Assembly: GCA_933228675.1 (NCBI GenBank)
Contig: OW121741.1
Location: forward strand, 21,876,701-21,940,700
Length of the DNA: 64,000 bases
Direction: 5' to 3'
Source of the DNA: Stomorhina lunata
Lineage: Eukaryota; Arthropoda; Insecta; Diptera; Rhiniidae
Under the pieces are notes generated by a model. It was not told the DNA's origin. It did no database searches and saw only the letters and a program-made list of their open reading frames with translations. The first letter of the stretch is position 1, and each line of letters begins with the position of its first letter. Positions 24,501-37,910 of the stretch are shown one piece after another. Position numbers and translations under genes: made by a program.

Positions 24501-27500
24501 TTCTAGTTCAGTTCTAGTTCAGTTCTAGTTCAGTTCTAGTTCAGTTCTAGTTCAGTTCTAGTTCAGTTCTAGTTCAGTTCTAGTTCAGTTCTAGTTCAGT
24601 TCTAGTTCAGTTCTAGTTCAGTTCTAGTTCAGTTCTAGTTCAGTTCTAGTTCAGTTCTAGTTCAGTTCTAGTTCAGTTCTAGTTCAGTTCTAGTTCAGTT
24701 CTAGTTCAGTTCTAGTTCAGTTCTAGTTCAGTTCTAGTTCAGTTCTAGTTCAGTTCTAGTTCAGTTCTAGTTCAGTTCTAGTTCAGTTCTAGTTCAGTTC
24801 TAGTTCAGTTCTAGTTCAGTTCTAGTTCAGTTCTAGTTCAGTTCTAGTTCAGTTCTAGTTCAGTTCTAGTTCAGTTCTAGTTCAGTTCTAGTTCAGTTCT
24901 AGTTCAGTTCTAGTTCAGTTCTAGTTCAGTTCTAGTTCAGTTCTAGTTCAGTTCTAGTTCAGTTCTAGTTCAGTTCTAGTTCAGTTCTAGTTCAGTTCTA
25001 GTTCAGTTCTAGTTCAGTTCTAGTTCAGTTCTAGTTCAGTTCTAGTTCAGTTCTAGTTCAGTTCTAGTTCAGTTCTAGTTCAGTTCTAGTTCAGTTCTAG
25101 TTCAGTTCTAGTTCAGTTCTAGTTCAGTTCTAGTTCAGTTCTAGTTCAGTTCTAGTTCAGTTCTAGTTCAGTTCTAGTTCAGTTCTAGTTCAGTTCTAGT
25201 TCAGTTCTAGTTCAGTTCTAGTTCAGTTCTAGTTCAGTTCTAGTTCAGTTCTAGTTCAGTTCTAGTTCAGTTCTAGTTCAGTTCTAGTTCAGTTCTAGTT
25301 CAGTTCTAGTTCAGTTCTAGTTCAGTTCTAGTTCAGTTCTAGTTCAGTTCTAGTTCAGTTCTAGTTCAGTTCTAGTTCAGTTCTAGTTCAGTTCTAGTTC
25401 AGTTCTAGTTCAGTTCTAGTTCAGTTCTAGTTCAGTTCTAGTTCAGTTCTAGTTCAGTTCTAGTTCAGTTCTAGTTCAGTTCTAGTTCAGTTCTAGTTCA
25501 GTTCTAGTTCAGTTCTAGTTCAGTTCTAGTTCAGTTCTAGTTCAGTTCTAGTTCAGTTCTAGTTCAGTTCTAGTTCAGTTCTAGTTCAGTTCTAGTTCAG
25601 TTCTAGTTCAGTTCTAGTTCAGTTCTAGTTCAGTTCTAGTTCAGTTCTAGTTCAGTTCTAGTTCAGTTCTAGTTCAGTTCTAGTTCAGTTCTAGTTCAGT
25701 TCTAGTTCAGTTCTAGTTCAGTTCTAGTTCAGTTCTAGTTCAGTTCTAGTTCAGTTCTAGTTCAGTTCTAGTTCAGTTCTAGTTCAGTTCTAGTTCAGTT
25801 CTAGTTCAGTTCTAGTTCAGTTCTAGTTCAGTTCTAGTTCAGTTCTAGTTCAGTTCTAGTTCAGTTCTAGTTCAGTTCTAGTTCAGTTCTAGTTCAGTTC
25901 TAGTTCAGTTCTAGTTCAGTTCTAGTTCAGTTCTAGTTCAGTTCTAGTTCAGTTCTAGTTCAGTTCTAGTTCAGTTCTAGTTCAGTTCTAGTTCAGTTCT
26001 AGTTCAGTTCTAGTTCAGTTCTAGTTCAGTTCTAGTTCAGTTCTAGTTCAGTTCTAGTTCAGTTCTAGTTCAGTTCTAGTTCAGTTCTAGTTCAGTTCTA
26101 GTTCAGTTCTAGTTCAGTTCTAGTTCAGTTCTAGTTCAGTTCTAGTTCAGTTCTAGTTCAGTTCTAGTTCAGTTCTAGTTCAGTTCTAGTTCAGTTCTAG
26201 TTCAGTTCTAGTTCAGTTCTAGTTCAGTTCTAGTTCAGTTCTAGTTCAGTTCTAGTTCAGTTCTAGTTCAGTTCTAGTTCAGTTCTAGTTCAGTTCTAGT
26301 TCAGTTCTAGTTCAGTTCTAGTTCAGTTCTAGTTCAGTTCTAGTTCAGTTCTAGTTCAGTTCTAGTTCAGTTCTAGTTCAGTTCTAGTTCAGTTCTAGTT
26401 CAGTTCTAGTTCAGTTCTAGTTCAGTTCTAGTTCAGTTCTAGTTCAGTTCTAGTTCAGTTCTAGTTCAGTTCTAGTTCAGTTCTAGTTCAGTTCTAGTTC
26501 AGTTCTAGTTCAGTTCTAGTTCAGTTCTAGTTCAGTTCTAGTTCAGTTCTAGTTCAGTTCTAGTTCAGTTCTAGTTCAGTTCTAGTTCAGTTCTAGTTCA
26601 GTTCTAGTTCAGTTCTAGTTCAGTTCTAGTTCAGTTCTAGTTCAGTTCTAGTTCAGTTCTAGTTCAGTTCTAGTTCAGTTCTAGTTCAGTTCTAGTTCAG
26701 TTCTAGTTCAGTTCTAGTTCAGTTCTAGTTCAGTTCTAGTTCAGTTCTAGTTCAGTTCTAGTTCAGTTCTAGTTCAGTTCTAGTTCAGTTCTAGTTCAGT
26801 TCTAGTTCAGTTCTAGTTCAGTTCTAGTTCAGTTCTAGTTCAGTTCTAGTTCAGTTCTAGTTCAGTTCTAGTTCAGTTCTAGTTCAGTTCTAGTTCAGTT
26901 CTAGTTCAGTTCTAGTTCAGTTCTAGTTCAGTTCTAGTTCAGTTCTAGTTCAGTTCTAGTTCAGTTCTAGTTCAGTTCTAGTTCAGTTCTAGTTCAGTTC
27001 TAGTTCAGTTCTAGTTCAGTTCTAGTTCAGTTCTAGTTCAGTTCTAGTTCAGTTCTAGTTCAGTTCTAGTTCAGTTCTAGTTCAGTTCTAGTTCAGTTCT
27101 AGTTCAGTTCTAGTTCAGTTCTAGTTCAGTTCTAGTTCAGTTCTAGTTCAGTTCTAGTTCAGTTCTAGTTCAGTTCTAGTTCAGTTCTAGTTCAGTTCTA
27201 GTTCAGTTCTAGTTCAGTTCTAGTTCAGTTCTAGTTCAGTTCTAGTTCAGTTCTAGTTCAGTTCTAGTTCAGTTCTAGTTCAGTTCTAGTTCAGTTCTAG
27301 TTCAGTTCTAGTTCAGTTCTAGTTCAGTTCTAGTTCAGTTCTAGTTCAGTTCTAGTTCAGTTCTAGTTCAGTTCTAGTTCAGTTCTAGTTCAGTTCTAGT
27401 TCAGTTCTAGTTCAGTTCTAGTTCAGTTCTAGTTCAGTTCTAGTTCAGTTCTAGTTCAGTTCTAGTTCAGTTCTAGTTCAGTTCTAGTTCAGTTCTAGTT

Positions 27501-29690
27501 CAGTTCTAGTTCAGTTCTAGTTCAGTTCTAGTTCAGTTCTAGTTCAGTTCTAGTTCAGTTCTAGTTCAGTTCTAGTTCAGTTCTAGTTCAGTTCTAGTTC
27601 AGTTCTAGTTCAGTTCTAGTTCAGTTCTAGTTCAGTTCTAGTTCAGTTCTAGTTCAGTTCTAGTTCAGTTCTAGTTCAGTTCTAGTTCAGTTCTAGTTCA
27701 GTTCTAGTTCAGTTCTAGTTCAGTTCTAGTTCAGTTCTAGTTCAGTTCTAGTTCAGTTCTAGTTCAGTTCTAGTTCAGTTCTAGTTCAGTTCTAGTTCAG
27801 TTCTAGTTCAGTTCTAGTTCAGTTCTAGTTCAGTTCTAGTTCAGTTCTAGTTCAGTTCTAGTTCAGTTCTAGTTCAGTTCTAGTTCAGTTCTAGTTCAGT
27901 TCTAGTTCAGTTCTAGTTCAGTTCTAGTTCAGTTCTAGTTCAGTTCTAGTTCAGTTCTAGTTCAGTTCTAGTTCAGTTCTAGTTCAGTTCTAGTTCAGTT
28001 CTAGTTCAGTTCTAGTTCAGTTCTAGTTCAGTTCTAGTTCAGTTCTAGTTCAGTTCTAGTTCAGTTCTAGTTCAGTTCTAGTTCAGTTCTAGTTCAGTTC
28101 TAGTTCAGTTCTAGTTCAGTTCTAGTTCAGTTCTAGTTCAGTTCTAGTTCAGTTCTAGTTCAGTTCTAGTTCAGTTCTAGTTCAGTTCTAGTTCAGTTCT
28201 AGTTCAGTTCTAGTTCAGTTCTAGTTCAGTTCTAGTTCAGTTCTAGTTCAGTTCTAGTTCAGTTCTAGTTCAGTTCTAGTTCAGTTCTAGTTCAGTTCTA
28301 GTTCAGTTCTAGTTCAGTTCTAGTTCAGTTCTAGTTCAGTTCTAGTTCAGTTCTAGTTCAGTTCTAGTTCAGTTCTAGTTCAGTTCTAGTTCAGTTCTAG
28401 TTCAGTTCTAGTTCAGTTCTAGTTCAGTTCTAGTTCAGTTCTAGTTCAGTTCTAGTTCAGTTCTAGTTCAGTTCTAGTTCAGTTCTAGTTCAGTTCTAGT
28501 TCAGTTCTAGTTCAGTTCTAGTTCAGTTCTAGTTCAGTTCTAGTTCAGTTCTAGTTCAGTTCTAGTTCAGTTCTAGTTCAGTTCTAGTTCAGTTCTAGTT
28601 CAGTTCTAGTTCAGTTCTAGTTCAGTTCTAGTTCAGTTCTAGTTCAGTTCTAGTTCAGTTCTAGTTCAGTTCTAGTTCAGTTCTAGTTCAGTTCTAGTTC
28701 AGTTCTAGTTCAGTTCTAGTTCAGTTCTAGTTCAGTTCTAGTTCAGTTCTAGTTCAGTTCTAGTTCAGTTCTAGTTCAGTTCTAGTTCAGTTCTAGTTCA
28801 GTTCTAGTTCAGTTCTAGTTCAGTTCTAGTTCAGTTCTAGTTCAGTTCTAGTTCAGTTCTAGTTCAGTTCTAGTTCAGTTCTAGTTCAGTTCTAGTTCAG
28901 TTCTAGTTCAGTTCTAGTTCAGTTCTAGTTCAGTTCTAGTTCAGTTCTAGTTCAGTTCTAGTTCAGTTCTAGTTCAGTTCTAGTTCAGTTCTAGTTCAGT
29001 TCTAGTTCAGTTCTAGTTCAGTTCTAGTTCAGTTCTAGTTCAGTTCTAGTTCAGTTCTAGTTCAGTTCTAGTTCAGTTCTAGTTCAGTTCTAGTTCAGTT
29101 CTAGTTCAGTTCTAGTTCAGTTCTAGTTCAGTTCTAGTTCAGTTCTAGTTCAGTTCTAGTTCAGTTCTAGTTCAGTTCTAGTTCAGTTCTAGTTCAGTTC
29201 TAGTTCAGTTCTAGTTCAGTTCTAGTTCAGTTCTAGTTCAGTTCTAGTTCAGTTCTAGTTCAGTTCTAGTTCAGTTCTAGTTCAGTTCTAGTTCAGTTCT
29301 AGTTCAGTTCTAGTTCAGTTCTAGTTCAGTTCTAGTTCAGTTCTAGTTCAGTTCTAGTTCAGTTCTAGTTCAGTTCTAGTTCAGTTCTAGTTCAGTTCTA
29401 GTTCAGTTCTAGTTCAGTTCTAGTTCAGTTCTAGTTCAGTTCTAGTTCAGTTCTAGTTCAGTTCTAGTTCAGTTCTAGTTCAGTTCTAGTTCAGTTCTAG
29501 TTCAGTTCTAGTTCAGTTCTAGTTCAGTTCTAGTTCAGTTCTAGTTCAGTTCTAGTTCAGTTCTAGTTCAGTTCTAGTTCAGTTCTAGTTCAGTTATAGT
29601 TCAGTTCTAGTTCAGTTCTAGTTCAGTTCTAGTTCAGTTCTAGTTCAGTTCTAGTTCAGTTCTAGTTCAGTTTTAGCTCAGTTCTGACTC
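21522..29690. repeat. ~8.2-kb near-perfect 11-bp satellite (TTCAGTTCTAG)
   Basis: Roughly 740 tandem copies of CAGTTCTAGTT. By eye the interior is essentially invariant. I see one clear interior substitution (CAGTTATAGTT near 29592), and variants at the first units (TTCCAG near 21530) and the last units (TTTTAGCTCAG, TTCTGACTCC near 29672-29690). Every frame meets TAG at least every 33 bp on this strand, and the reverse strand contains TGA and TAG, so no protein can be encoded. The homogeneity implies very recent amplification or ongoing homogenisation. Array length in an assembly may be unreliable. Confidence 0.98.
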
Positions 29691-30966
29691 CTAGTGGTTA
29701 TTGCGTAATCTACCTTCTTCCATCACATATTTGTTTGTCTGCGTGTGTATGCTCTCCCTCAAGGGGTTAATATAATACAAATTCCATTTCTTTTTTTTAA
29801 ATATTTATGTACGTTCATTTGCCTTTAAACTAGTTTTGCCTTCAAGGGTTTTTCTTCTTTATTTATACTTTTTTTGTCCCTTTGGTGGCACTACAAATCT
29901 CTATGGCAAATTTTCACTTTTATTTCTTCTAAAGTTTATTCTAGAGGAATGTGAAAAGGGTTATAGAAAAACTTAGGATTTGAACAATTTACCTTGTGAC
30001 ACTTTTAAAAGGAAAACAACAAAAAAAAATCGAATTACATGGAAAAGTTTAATCAACTGGACAGAAAATTTAAGATTTACTCAGGCAAAGAACCAAATAT
30101 ACAAATACAGTCACGTACAATAATTTAAGACTTTAAGGGCCGCGGGGATTTTGTTGCGAAAATGATGTTAAAGCAAAGATTGTTCCTAACTTTTATTTTC
30201 ATTTGCATGAGTATCCGGAAAAAGTTCTAAGAAGTTATTTTGTTTTTTTTCACTAGAAGAGACTTTTAAACTAATATGGTCCTTAAAGGATTAAATTTAA
30301 TTTCCAGTCAATACACGCATATATAAGTTCGTTTGTGTCATATATGTGTTATACATAAGTATGTGTTATTTTGGATATTTTCAACTTAGTCAAGTATAAA
30401 AAGAACTCACATAATGACACAATGAAACTGTTAAGTAAAAACTTGTTCAACTGGTCGAAAATTTCTCTGGATTAAGGTTCATTTTTTGCCTTAGGTATTT
30501 TATTGTGATTTTAGGGTTTGAAAGTTTCTAAATGAAAAAGGTGACTTTGCTTAACAAATTGATTTATCAGGCATTTCTTAAGGTAAAATTGGCAATTTTA
30601 AAAGATTAATTTAAGTTTAATCAAATATCTCTAAGTTTGTTTAAGTTTGTTAATTGCCAACAATCCCCAAACTATTTGAAAATTAAACCTCAATCAAATT
30701 TGACTGACATTTGTCAGATTCATCGCCTAAGTTTGTCAGACTTCACTCTTATTAAACGTTTAAACTAGTCACTCTTGATTAAGTCAAAGTTATAGCACTC
30801 AAAAATGTAGTCAGACAAAAATTAAAGTATTATAGCCCGACCATAGGATACCCTACATCCTTGGTGTAAATGTGGACTGAAAGTCAATAAATGAAACAAA
30901 ATTAGTTTAAAGCCTTAACCCATACATTTTTTGTTCATTTAATAATTATAACTTTTTCTAGTTTTA

Positions 30967-31220
30967 TATATCTGTGGCTTGGTGCTAAAAGGGCCAATGT
31001 CAGTTTTTTTATGTTTTGAGCTAATAATTGAATTAGATTCCCTTCTTTACCCTCTTTTATTTGGCTCCAATAGCTGATCTCTAACTTAAATCTGAACAGA
31101 TTTTTAAGGGCTTTTATGGAAAATGTTACTATGAATTTATATGGAAAATATAAACTTTAAATTAAATTTTTTCAAAACTATTTTTGACATTGGCCCTTTT
31201 AGCATCAAGCCACAGATATA
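30967..31220. mobile_element. 254-bp MITE-like element with 36-bp terminal inverted repeats
   Basis: The left arm 30967-31002 (starting TATATCTGTGGCTTGGTGC) matches the reverse complement of the right arm 31185-31220 with about one mismatch in 36. The interior is AT-rich and non-coding. AT-rich flanks make a target duplication hard to call; TA or TATA is possible. This is a non-autonomous DNA element of unassigned superfamily. Confidence 0.8.
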
Positions 31221-32899
31221 TTTTAGCCATTTCCTTCGAAGGGAGCTGGGTTCAAATTTCCGAAAACTTTTCTTAATATAGTTATTTTATTTTTAATTCT
31301 ACTAAAATTATTAGATTTTAGAAAATTTCATTGAAAATAGTAAATTTTCGAGAATATTAAATTCTCCTAAAACTATGCTACATGATTTTCTTAAAATTGT
31401 TTAGACTTTGTTTGAAAATGAATTGATAGGGAGCTGAGTTTAAATTTGCCAAACATTTTTTTAATTATTAGTTATTTGTTTTTAATTAAACTAAAATTAT
31501 TAGATTTTTGAAAATATTAAATGCTCCTAAAACTATACTACGTGATTTTCTTAAAACCGTTAAGAATTTGTTTCAGATTGAATGAAATTTTTGAACTAAA
31601 ACACTTAAGTGGCTTACAAATTCGAGAAAATAGAATGTCATAATTTAAATTCATTTTAATAGAGACAAAATTCCATAGCAACCCAAGAGCTATATGAGGG
31701 CAAGTTAATAACACTAGCTTACAAAATTCAAAATTTTGTGTTAGATTTAAACACTTCTTTATATTTTTTATAAATCATCAAAGTCTTCTGATTATAAAAA
31801 CGGTTGAAATTTAATTTTCTTTTTAAATTAAAAAAAAAAAATAATCATAAAATTTTCCATTTTTTGAAAAGACTGATCCATGGATTTTATCATATCTTTG
31901 GAAGGGTTTGTTCGATTTTGTTGAAATTTATAGAATACAATTTTTAAGTCGCTTTAAAACCATATTTTTAACAGATTTGGAGTTATATGCAGTTCAAATC
32001 AAAAAATAATTTTTTTTTTATAAAAAATTTAAATTTTTAAAAAAAATTTCCATTTTTGAAAAATTTTAAAAAATTGAAGATCGTATAAATCTTAAATTTG
32101 TATTGCATGATCTCAAAAGCGCAAATGTTTTTAAAGAAATATGCCTGATTTCCTGAAAATTCATAAATAATTAGTGATTTTATAAACAATTAAGTAAAAG
32201 AAGTGAAAATACCCAATTTTGTATATTAAGCCACTTCCGTCATTTTGTCTTTTATGTGAGATCGGGTCAAATGTAGACCAATTTACTCGAAATTTTACAA
32301 TTTGATTACAGTTTATATACGAATTATGTCTGCAGCAAATAAATATAAAATTTTCATTATCTTCAGATTTAGGAACGTTTTTTCTAAATTTCATAAAAAT
32401 ATAATCAAATTTGGGGCCAAAAACCCAATTCCGGGAAGTGAGGCCCATGTGAGGTAGTCGAAATAATAGTCCGATTTTTACCAATTTTAATAGTAATAGC
32501 CCCCAATACTAAAGAAAATATCTGTGTCAAATTTTATCGAGATGAAAGCAAATTTGTGTTGTAAGGAACATAAAACTTTATTCCGATGCATTTAAGTGGC
32601 TTTTGTCGGAATTTAAGTGGCTTTTGTCAATTTCGGGAACTGACAGCCATAGTAGTAACCCGAAATAATAGACTTATTTTTACCAATTTTAATAGTAATG
32701 ATCCCACTGCTAAAGAAAATATCTGTGTCAAATTTTATCTCGATGAAAGCAAATTTATGGGTTTAAGGAACATACAACTTTAAAAAAATTTTGAATGATC
32801 TTTTTTATTTTTTCCTAGCACCAAAACAAAAATCTCAAAAATTCAGGCCTTTAATTGATTTTTTTAAAATAATAGTTTTTATATGAAATTTTGTATGTA

Positions 32900-34140
32900 A
32901 AAATTGGGTATTTTCGAGATATTCTTAATAAAATCGCAACTTATGGATGGATTTTAATAAACTAAGACTTATATTATTTTGAATATTCACAGTTTTACGA
33001 TTATTTAGTAATAATGGTTAATTTTTGCCATATTAGGTTTTTTATGAATTTTTAAAAAATAAAATTTTCGATTTTGCACCAAGAAAAAAATATTTTTTTT
33101 ACGTTGTAATGTAAATAACTCCAAAACCGTTGATTAGACAAAAATCTTGTATTAGTACGTTTTAATGCCAGTTTTGTTCTTAATTCATTGACATATATTT
33201 TAATAAAATTGGGTAAGTCGTTTTCATGATATGGTAAAATAACTACGACAACATCGTGAATAAACTCAAGATCCTTTTACGACAAATATTTTGCAAAAAA
33301 TTTGATATTTACGTTATTCCTAATAAAATCTCTACTAATCGATGGATTTTCATAGTATAAGACTTGTGTTATTAAGAAGATTTGCAGTGTAACGACTGTC
33401 TAGAATCGATGGTAAGTTTTTGCCATATTAGATTTTTGGTGAATTTTTAAAACTACAATTTTTTCAAATTTGTATGAATTTTTAAAAAATTTAAGTTTTT
33501 TGATTTTGCTAAAAAAAATAAATTTACATTGTAATATGAATAACTCCAAAACCGTTGATAAGACAAAAATATTATATAAGCATATCATAAGGAAGATTTT
33601 GTTCTTAGTTTATTGACTTACTTTGAAGAAAATTGGTCAAGTCGTTTTCAAGATATTGTAGACCATCAAAAATCCTTATATAATAAATTTTTTGCAAAAA
33701 ATTTTGTATTTTCATATTATTCTTAATAAAGTCACTACTATTTGATAAATTTTCATAATATAGGACTTATATTATTAAGAATATTCATAGTTTTGCGATT
33801 GTTGCTATTTATTCTAAGCTTTTTCCATTTTCGATTTTTTATGAATTTTTGAAAATATTTTTTTTTTGAATTTTGAACAAAATTTTTTTTTACATTTTAA
33901 TGTAAATAACTTTAGAAACGTTCATGACACAAAAATCTTGTGTTTATACGTCTTAAATGAAATTTTGCTCTTAATCCATTGATGTAAGTTTCAATAAAAT
34001 TGGACAAGTCATTTTCAAGATATGGTCAATTATCTAGGACAACATCTTCCAAAAATTACAAATTTTAGAAATATATTTTTTTTGAATCTATGAAAAATAT
34101 TAAAATTTCTGGTGTTTTTGTACTTAGAAGACAAAACTAG
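32900..34140 (+). repeat. Degenerate ~370-420-bp tandem repeat
   Basis: A block containing AACTCCAAAACCGTTGAT, then ACAAAAATCTTGT, then TTGGGTAAGTCGTTTTCA recurs with decay. The GTTGAT/GTTCAT landmark is near 33129, 33551 and 33917. Copies are heavily diverged. No coding function is apparent. Confidence 0.65.
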
Positions 34141-34989
34141 TTTAACTATAAAGTAATTTTGGCTGTTGACCAGTGTAAGTTACGACAATAACTCAAGTGC
34201 CCTCCAAGGGAAAGTTAATAAGTTATCGAACGGAAGCAGCTACACAAACATGTAACCACCTAAGAATTTTACAACACTAAAACGCACAAGAATTGACTTC
34301 CTAGAAAATCCTGTCACGAACTGATAAGAAATAAAACAATTCTCAAGTTAAAGCACGATTCATAAGCTCACAAACACACACAAGCAGGAACTACCTGCTT
34401 TTAGTTCACCCTTCCCTTTCCTTTTATGTTCTATATTCCAACCTTTTCTCAAAAACCTGAAAATTGTCTAGCATAAATTTAAATTTCATTTATATGAAGA
34501 AAAGTTTAAGTTTTCTAAACAAAAAATATAATAATAAAGAATTTCTCTTGTTTACTTTCATTATCATTGGGACCCACAAAAATTGGTTTTTCATTTAGTT
34601 TTTCTTTTTGTTCGTTCTCATTTAAATTAAAAGATTTTCGTAAACACCAAAAAAAGGAACCTATAAATTTTTCTTGTGAATAAACAACAAATATCAGCTT
34701 CATTTGAAGACAACAGCAGAATATTTAGATTTCTATTTTGTTTTAGAACAATGCAATTTAAAATTGGAAATAGTTATGGGAAAACAATGGAGTACGTGGG
34801 ATAATCCTGGGAGGTTCTTTTTGAGTGGTTTTTATTAGTCAAATTTTGAATAAAATTCATAAAGAATGAAAACGAAAAAAGATTTTCGGGATTAGTTTTA
34901 TTTTTTTTTTTTTCAAATACATGTGGGTATTAATGAGATGATGTTTAAGTTAGGCTAAATATTTTCTCATGGATAATAGGATATGTAAA

Positions 34990-35180
34990 TCTAATTTATT
35001 AGTATTAGTAATGCTAATACTAATACTAGTACTTATACTGATTCTGATACTAATACTGATATTATCGCTAAAATTGATCCTAGGACTATTACTAGTACTC
35101 ATTCTAGTTCTGATACTGATATTTGTACCGATACTGATGATAATACTAATACCAATAGTATTACTAATAATGAGTACGTG
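34990..35180 (+). repeat. Short 12-bp satellite locus 1 (ACTAATACTGAT-type)
   Basis: A small, diverged tract of the same 12-bp family as the two large arrays to the right, made of ACTRATACTRAT-like hexamer pairs. Open frames on both strands here are repeat artefacts. Confidence 0.85.
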
Positions 35181-35975
35181 TACAAATACAATTGCAATTA
35201 CTATTCCTAAGTTCATATTTGTTGAATTTCGTTTCAAATTAATTCCTAATTCCCATCGTAATCCTTTGCTTTGCTTTCCAGTTGCCTCTCAATTACACTT
35301 CATTTCCTTGTTAATTAAAAAGCAACCAATGCTTTTAAGTATCAATAAATACAACCGGGAACCATAGATGAGTCTTAGGTACAAAAAAGCCAGCGTTAAT
35401 GAAAAGGTGAATAGAGCAAAGCAAGTTAATGACATGCTTTTACGTGTTTGATTTCAGTTTTAAATAAATCTGTTTAAATAGAGAAATACAAAAAGAAATT
35501 AAATCGTATATAGATTAAATCCCACATGATCTTTTAATTGATGGAATTAGTAGGAATAATATGTGTGTGTGCGAGAAGGAAAAACATGTGGAAAAAAGAG
35601 AAGAAAAATGAAGATTAAGGCGAAACATGGTGACAAAATTATTGGTTCGTTTGTATGTATTTGGAATTAGATTTCACTTCCGCTTGCTTCATTTATGGAG
35701 GAGAATTTTGATGTATGTTTTTTTCCAACAGGAAACTGTCATTTTTTATGTCTTCACAAAATTTATATTTTCTTACTTGTTTATGGAACAATTTAATGTG
35801 ATTTTAATATATTTTTTAGTATTTTCTTGCTAATATTTCTACTTTTGGCAGTTTGTTGGAGCTGCAGTCTCTCACATCATTACCGATACTTGCAATATGA
35901 TTGATTTGTTAAGTTTTTCATATTTCATAGATTTGTTTAACTATATAACTTATGCAACACTTAGCACTTCGATTT
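35181..35975. other. Spacer, nothing recognised
   Basis: Unique-looking AT-rich DNA between two loci of the 12-bp satellite. A 68-codon open frame on the + strand (35627-35833) has no recognisable features. Confidence 0.5.
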
Positions 35976-37910
35976 ATGTGTTAGTATTATTAATAGTAAT
36001 TGTAGTAATTTTAATATTTATGTTAGTGTTAGTATCAGTATAAGATTTTGTACAGCATTTTTATTAGTATTTTTATAGGTGTACAGTACTACTAATTCCT
36101 ATATTATTACCAAAATTAAACTAATTTTGATATTAATACTGATACTAATACTTATGTTGTTACTAACACTGTTTCTAATAGTAATAATAATACTTATACT
36201 GATACTTATAGTCATATTATTAATACTAATACTATTACTAATATTGTCACTTATACTAAAATAAATACTACCTGTGGTACTGATGCTAATGTTGATACTT
36301 ATATTGAAACTAATACTGATACTAATGTTGATACAAACATTATTACTGACACTTATACTGATACTAATACTGATACTATTACTAATACTGATACTAACAC
36401 TTTTACTGATACTAATACGGATGCTAATACTGGTACTTACACTGATACCAATACTGTTACTAATACCGATACTAATACTGATACCAATACTGATACTAAT
36501 ACTGATACTAATACTGATACTAATACTGATATTAATACTGATACTAATAATAATACTGATACTAACAATAAAACTGATGCTAATACTGATACTAGTAATA
36601 AAACTGATGCTAATACTGATACTAATACTGCTACTAATACTGATACTAATACTGATACCAATACTGATACTAATACTGATACTAATACTGATACTAATAC
36701 TGATACTAATACTGATACTAATACTGATACTAATACTGATACTAATACTGATACTAATACTGATACTGATACTAATACTGATACTAATACTGATACTAAT
36801 ACTGATACTTATACTAATACTGGTACTGATACCAATACTGGTACTTATACTGATACTAATAATGATACTTATACTGATTCTAATACTGATATTAATACTT
36901 ATACTAATACTGATGCTAATACTGATACTAATACTGATACAAATACTGATACAAATACTGGTATTCTAATACTGAAATTGATACTTATACTGCTTCTATA
37001 CTGATACTAGTTCTGATACTTATATTGATACTATTACTTATGTTGATTCTAATACTTATACTGATACTAATACTGGCACTTTTACCGATACTTATACTGA
37101 TACTAATACTGATACCAATATTAATATTGATACTAATATTGATTCTAATACTGATACTTATACTAACACGTACACAGATACTGGTACTAATATTAATTCA
37201 AATACTGATACTCATACCGATACTAGTACTAAAACTTATACTGATACTAATACTGATACTAATACTGACTCTAATACTGATATTAATAATGACACTATTA
37301 CTGATATTAATACTTATACTAATTCTAATACTAATACTTATACTAATACTGATATTAATATTGGTAATAATACTAAGACTGATATTAATACTAATATTTA
37401 TTATAATACTGATACTTACACTGATATTAATCATTATACTAATACTAATACAGATACTTAAACTGATACTAATATTGATACTAATACTGATAATTTTACT
37501 GATACTGATACTATTACTGATACTTATGCTGATACTAATACTGATTCTAATACTGATACTGATACCAATACTAATACTGATACTTATAATGACACTAATA
37601 CTTATACTAATACCGGTACTAATACAGATACTATTACTGATACTAATACTGATACTAATATTGATACCGACACAAAAACGGATACCAATACTTATACTGA
37701 TACTGGTAGTAATACTGATACTAATACTGATACTTATACTGATTCTAATACTGATGGTAATACTTATACTAATATTGATACTAATACTGATACTAATACT
37801 GATTCTAATACTGATACTAATACTAATACTTATACTGATACTTATACTGATAGTAATATTGATACTAATTCTGATACTAATACTGATTTAAATACTAAAA
37901 ATTGTACTTG
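35976..37910 (+). repeat. 12-bp satellite locus 2 (ACTAATACTGAT)n
   Basis: Consensus ACTAATACTGAT, a duplicated TACTRA hexamer. The most homogeneous core lies near 36640-36800. The flanks carry many transitions (ACTTATACTGAT, ACCAATACTGAT and similar). Since 12 is divisible by three, frames remain open over hundreds of codons and would give LILILI, TNTDTNTD or VSVLVSVL polymers on the two strands, which is not evidence for a protein. Confidence 0.96.

Larger units (their letters stand above)
29691..34960. other. Spacer with old dispersed and degenerate repeats, no gene
   Basis: AT-rich sequence without a supportable exon. It contains a 254-bp inverted-repeat element (30967-31220), a ~188-bp tandem duplication marked by GGGAGCTG at about 31241 and 31428, and a ~202-bp duplication marked by CGAAATAATAG at about 32459 and 32661. 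A looser ~370-420-bp repeat occupies 32900-34140. Short open frames such as minus 32161-32484 lie inside these repeats and show no domain. Confidence 0.55.

Noticed and set aside
21522..29690. Possible telomeric repeat
   Set aside because: The 11-bp TTCAGTTCTAG unit is not a known telomeric motif, flies mostly lack simple telomerase repeats, and the array is internal with unique DNA on both sides.
36274..37891. Very long open frames (231 and 288 codons) of LILILI-type polypeptide, plus similar ones at 39857-41633 and on the minus strand
   Set aside because: They are the translation of a 12-bp satellite whose length is a multiple of three; several frames on both strands are open simultaneously, so openness carries no coding information.
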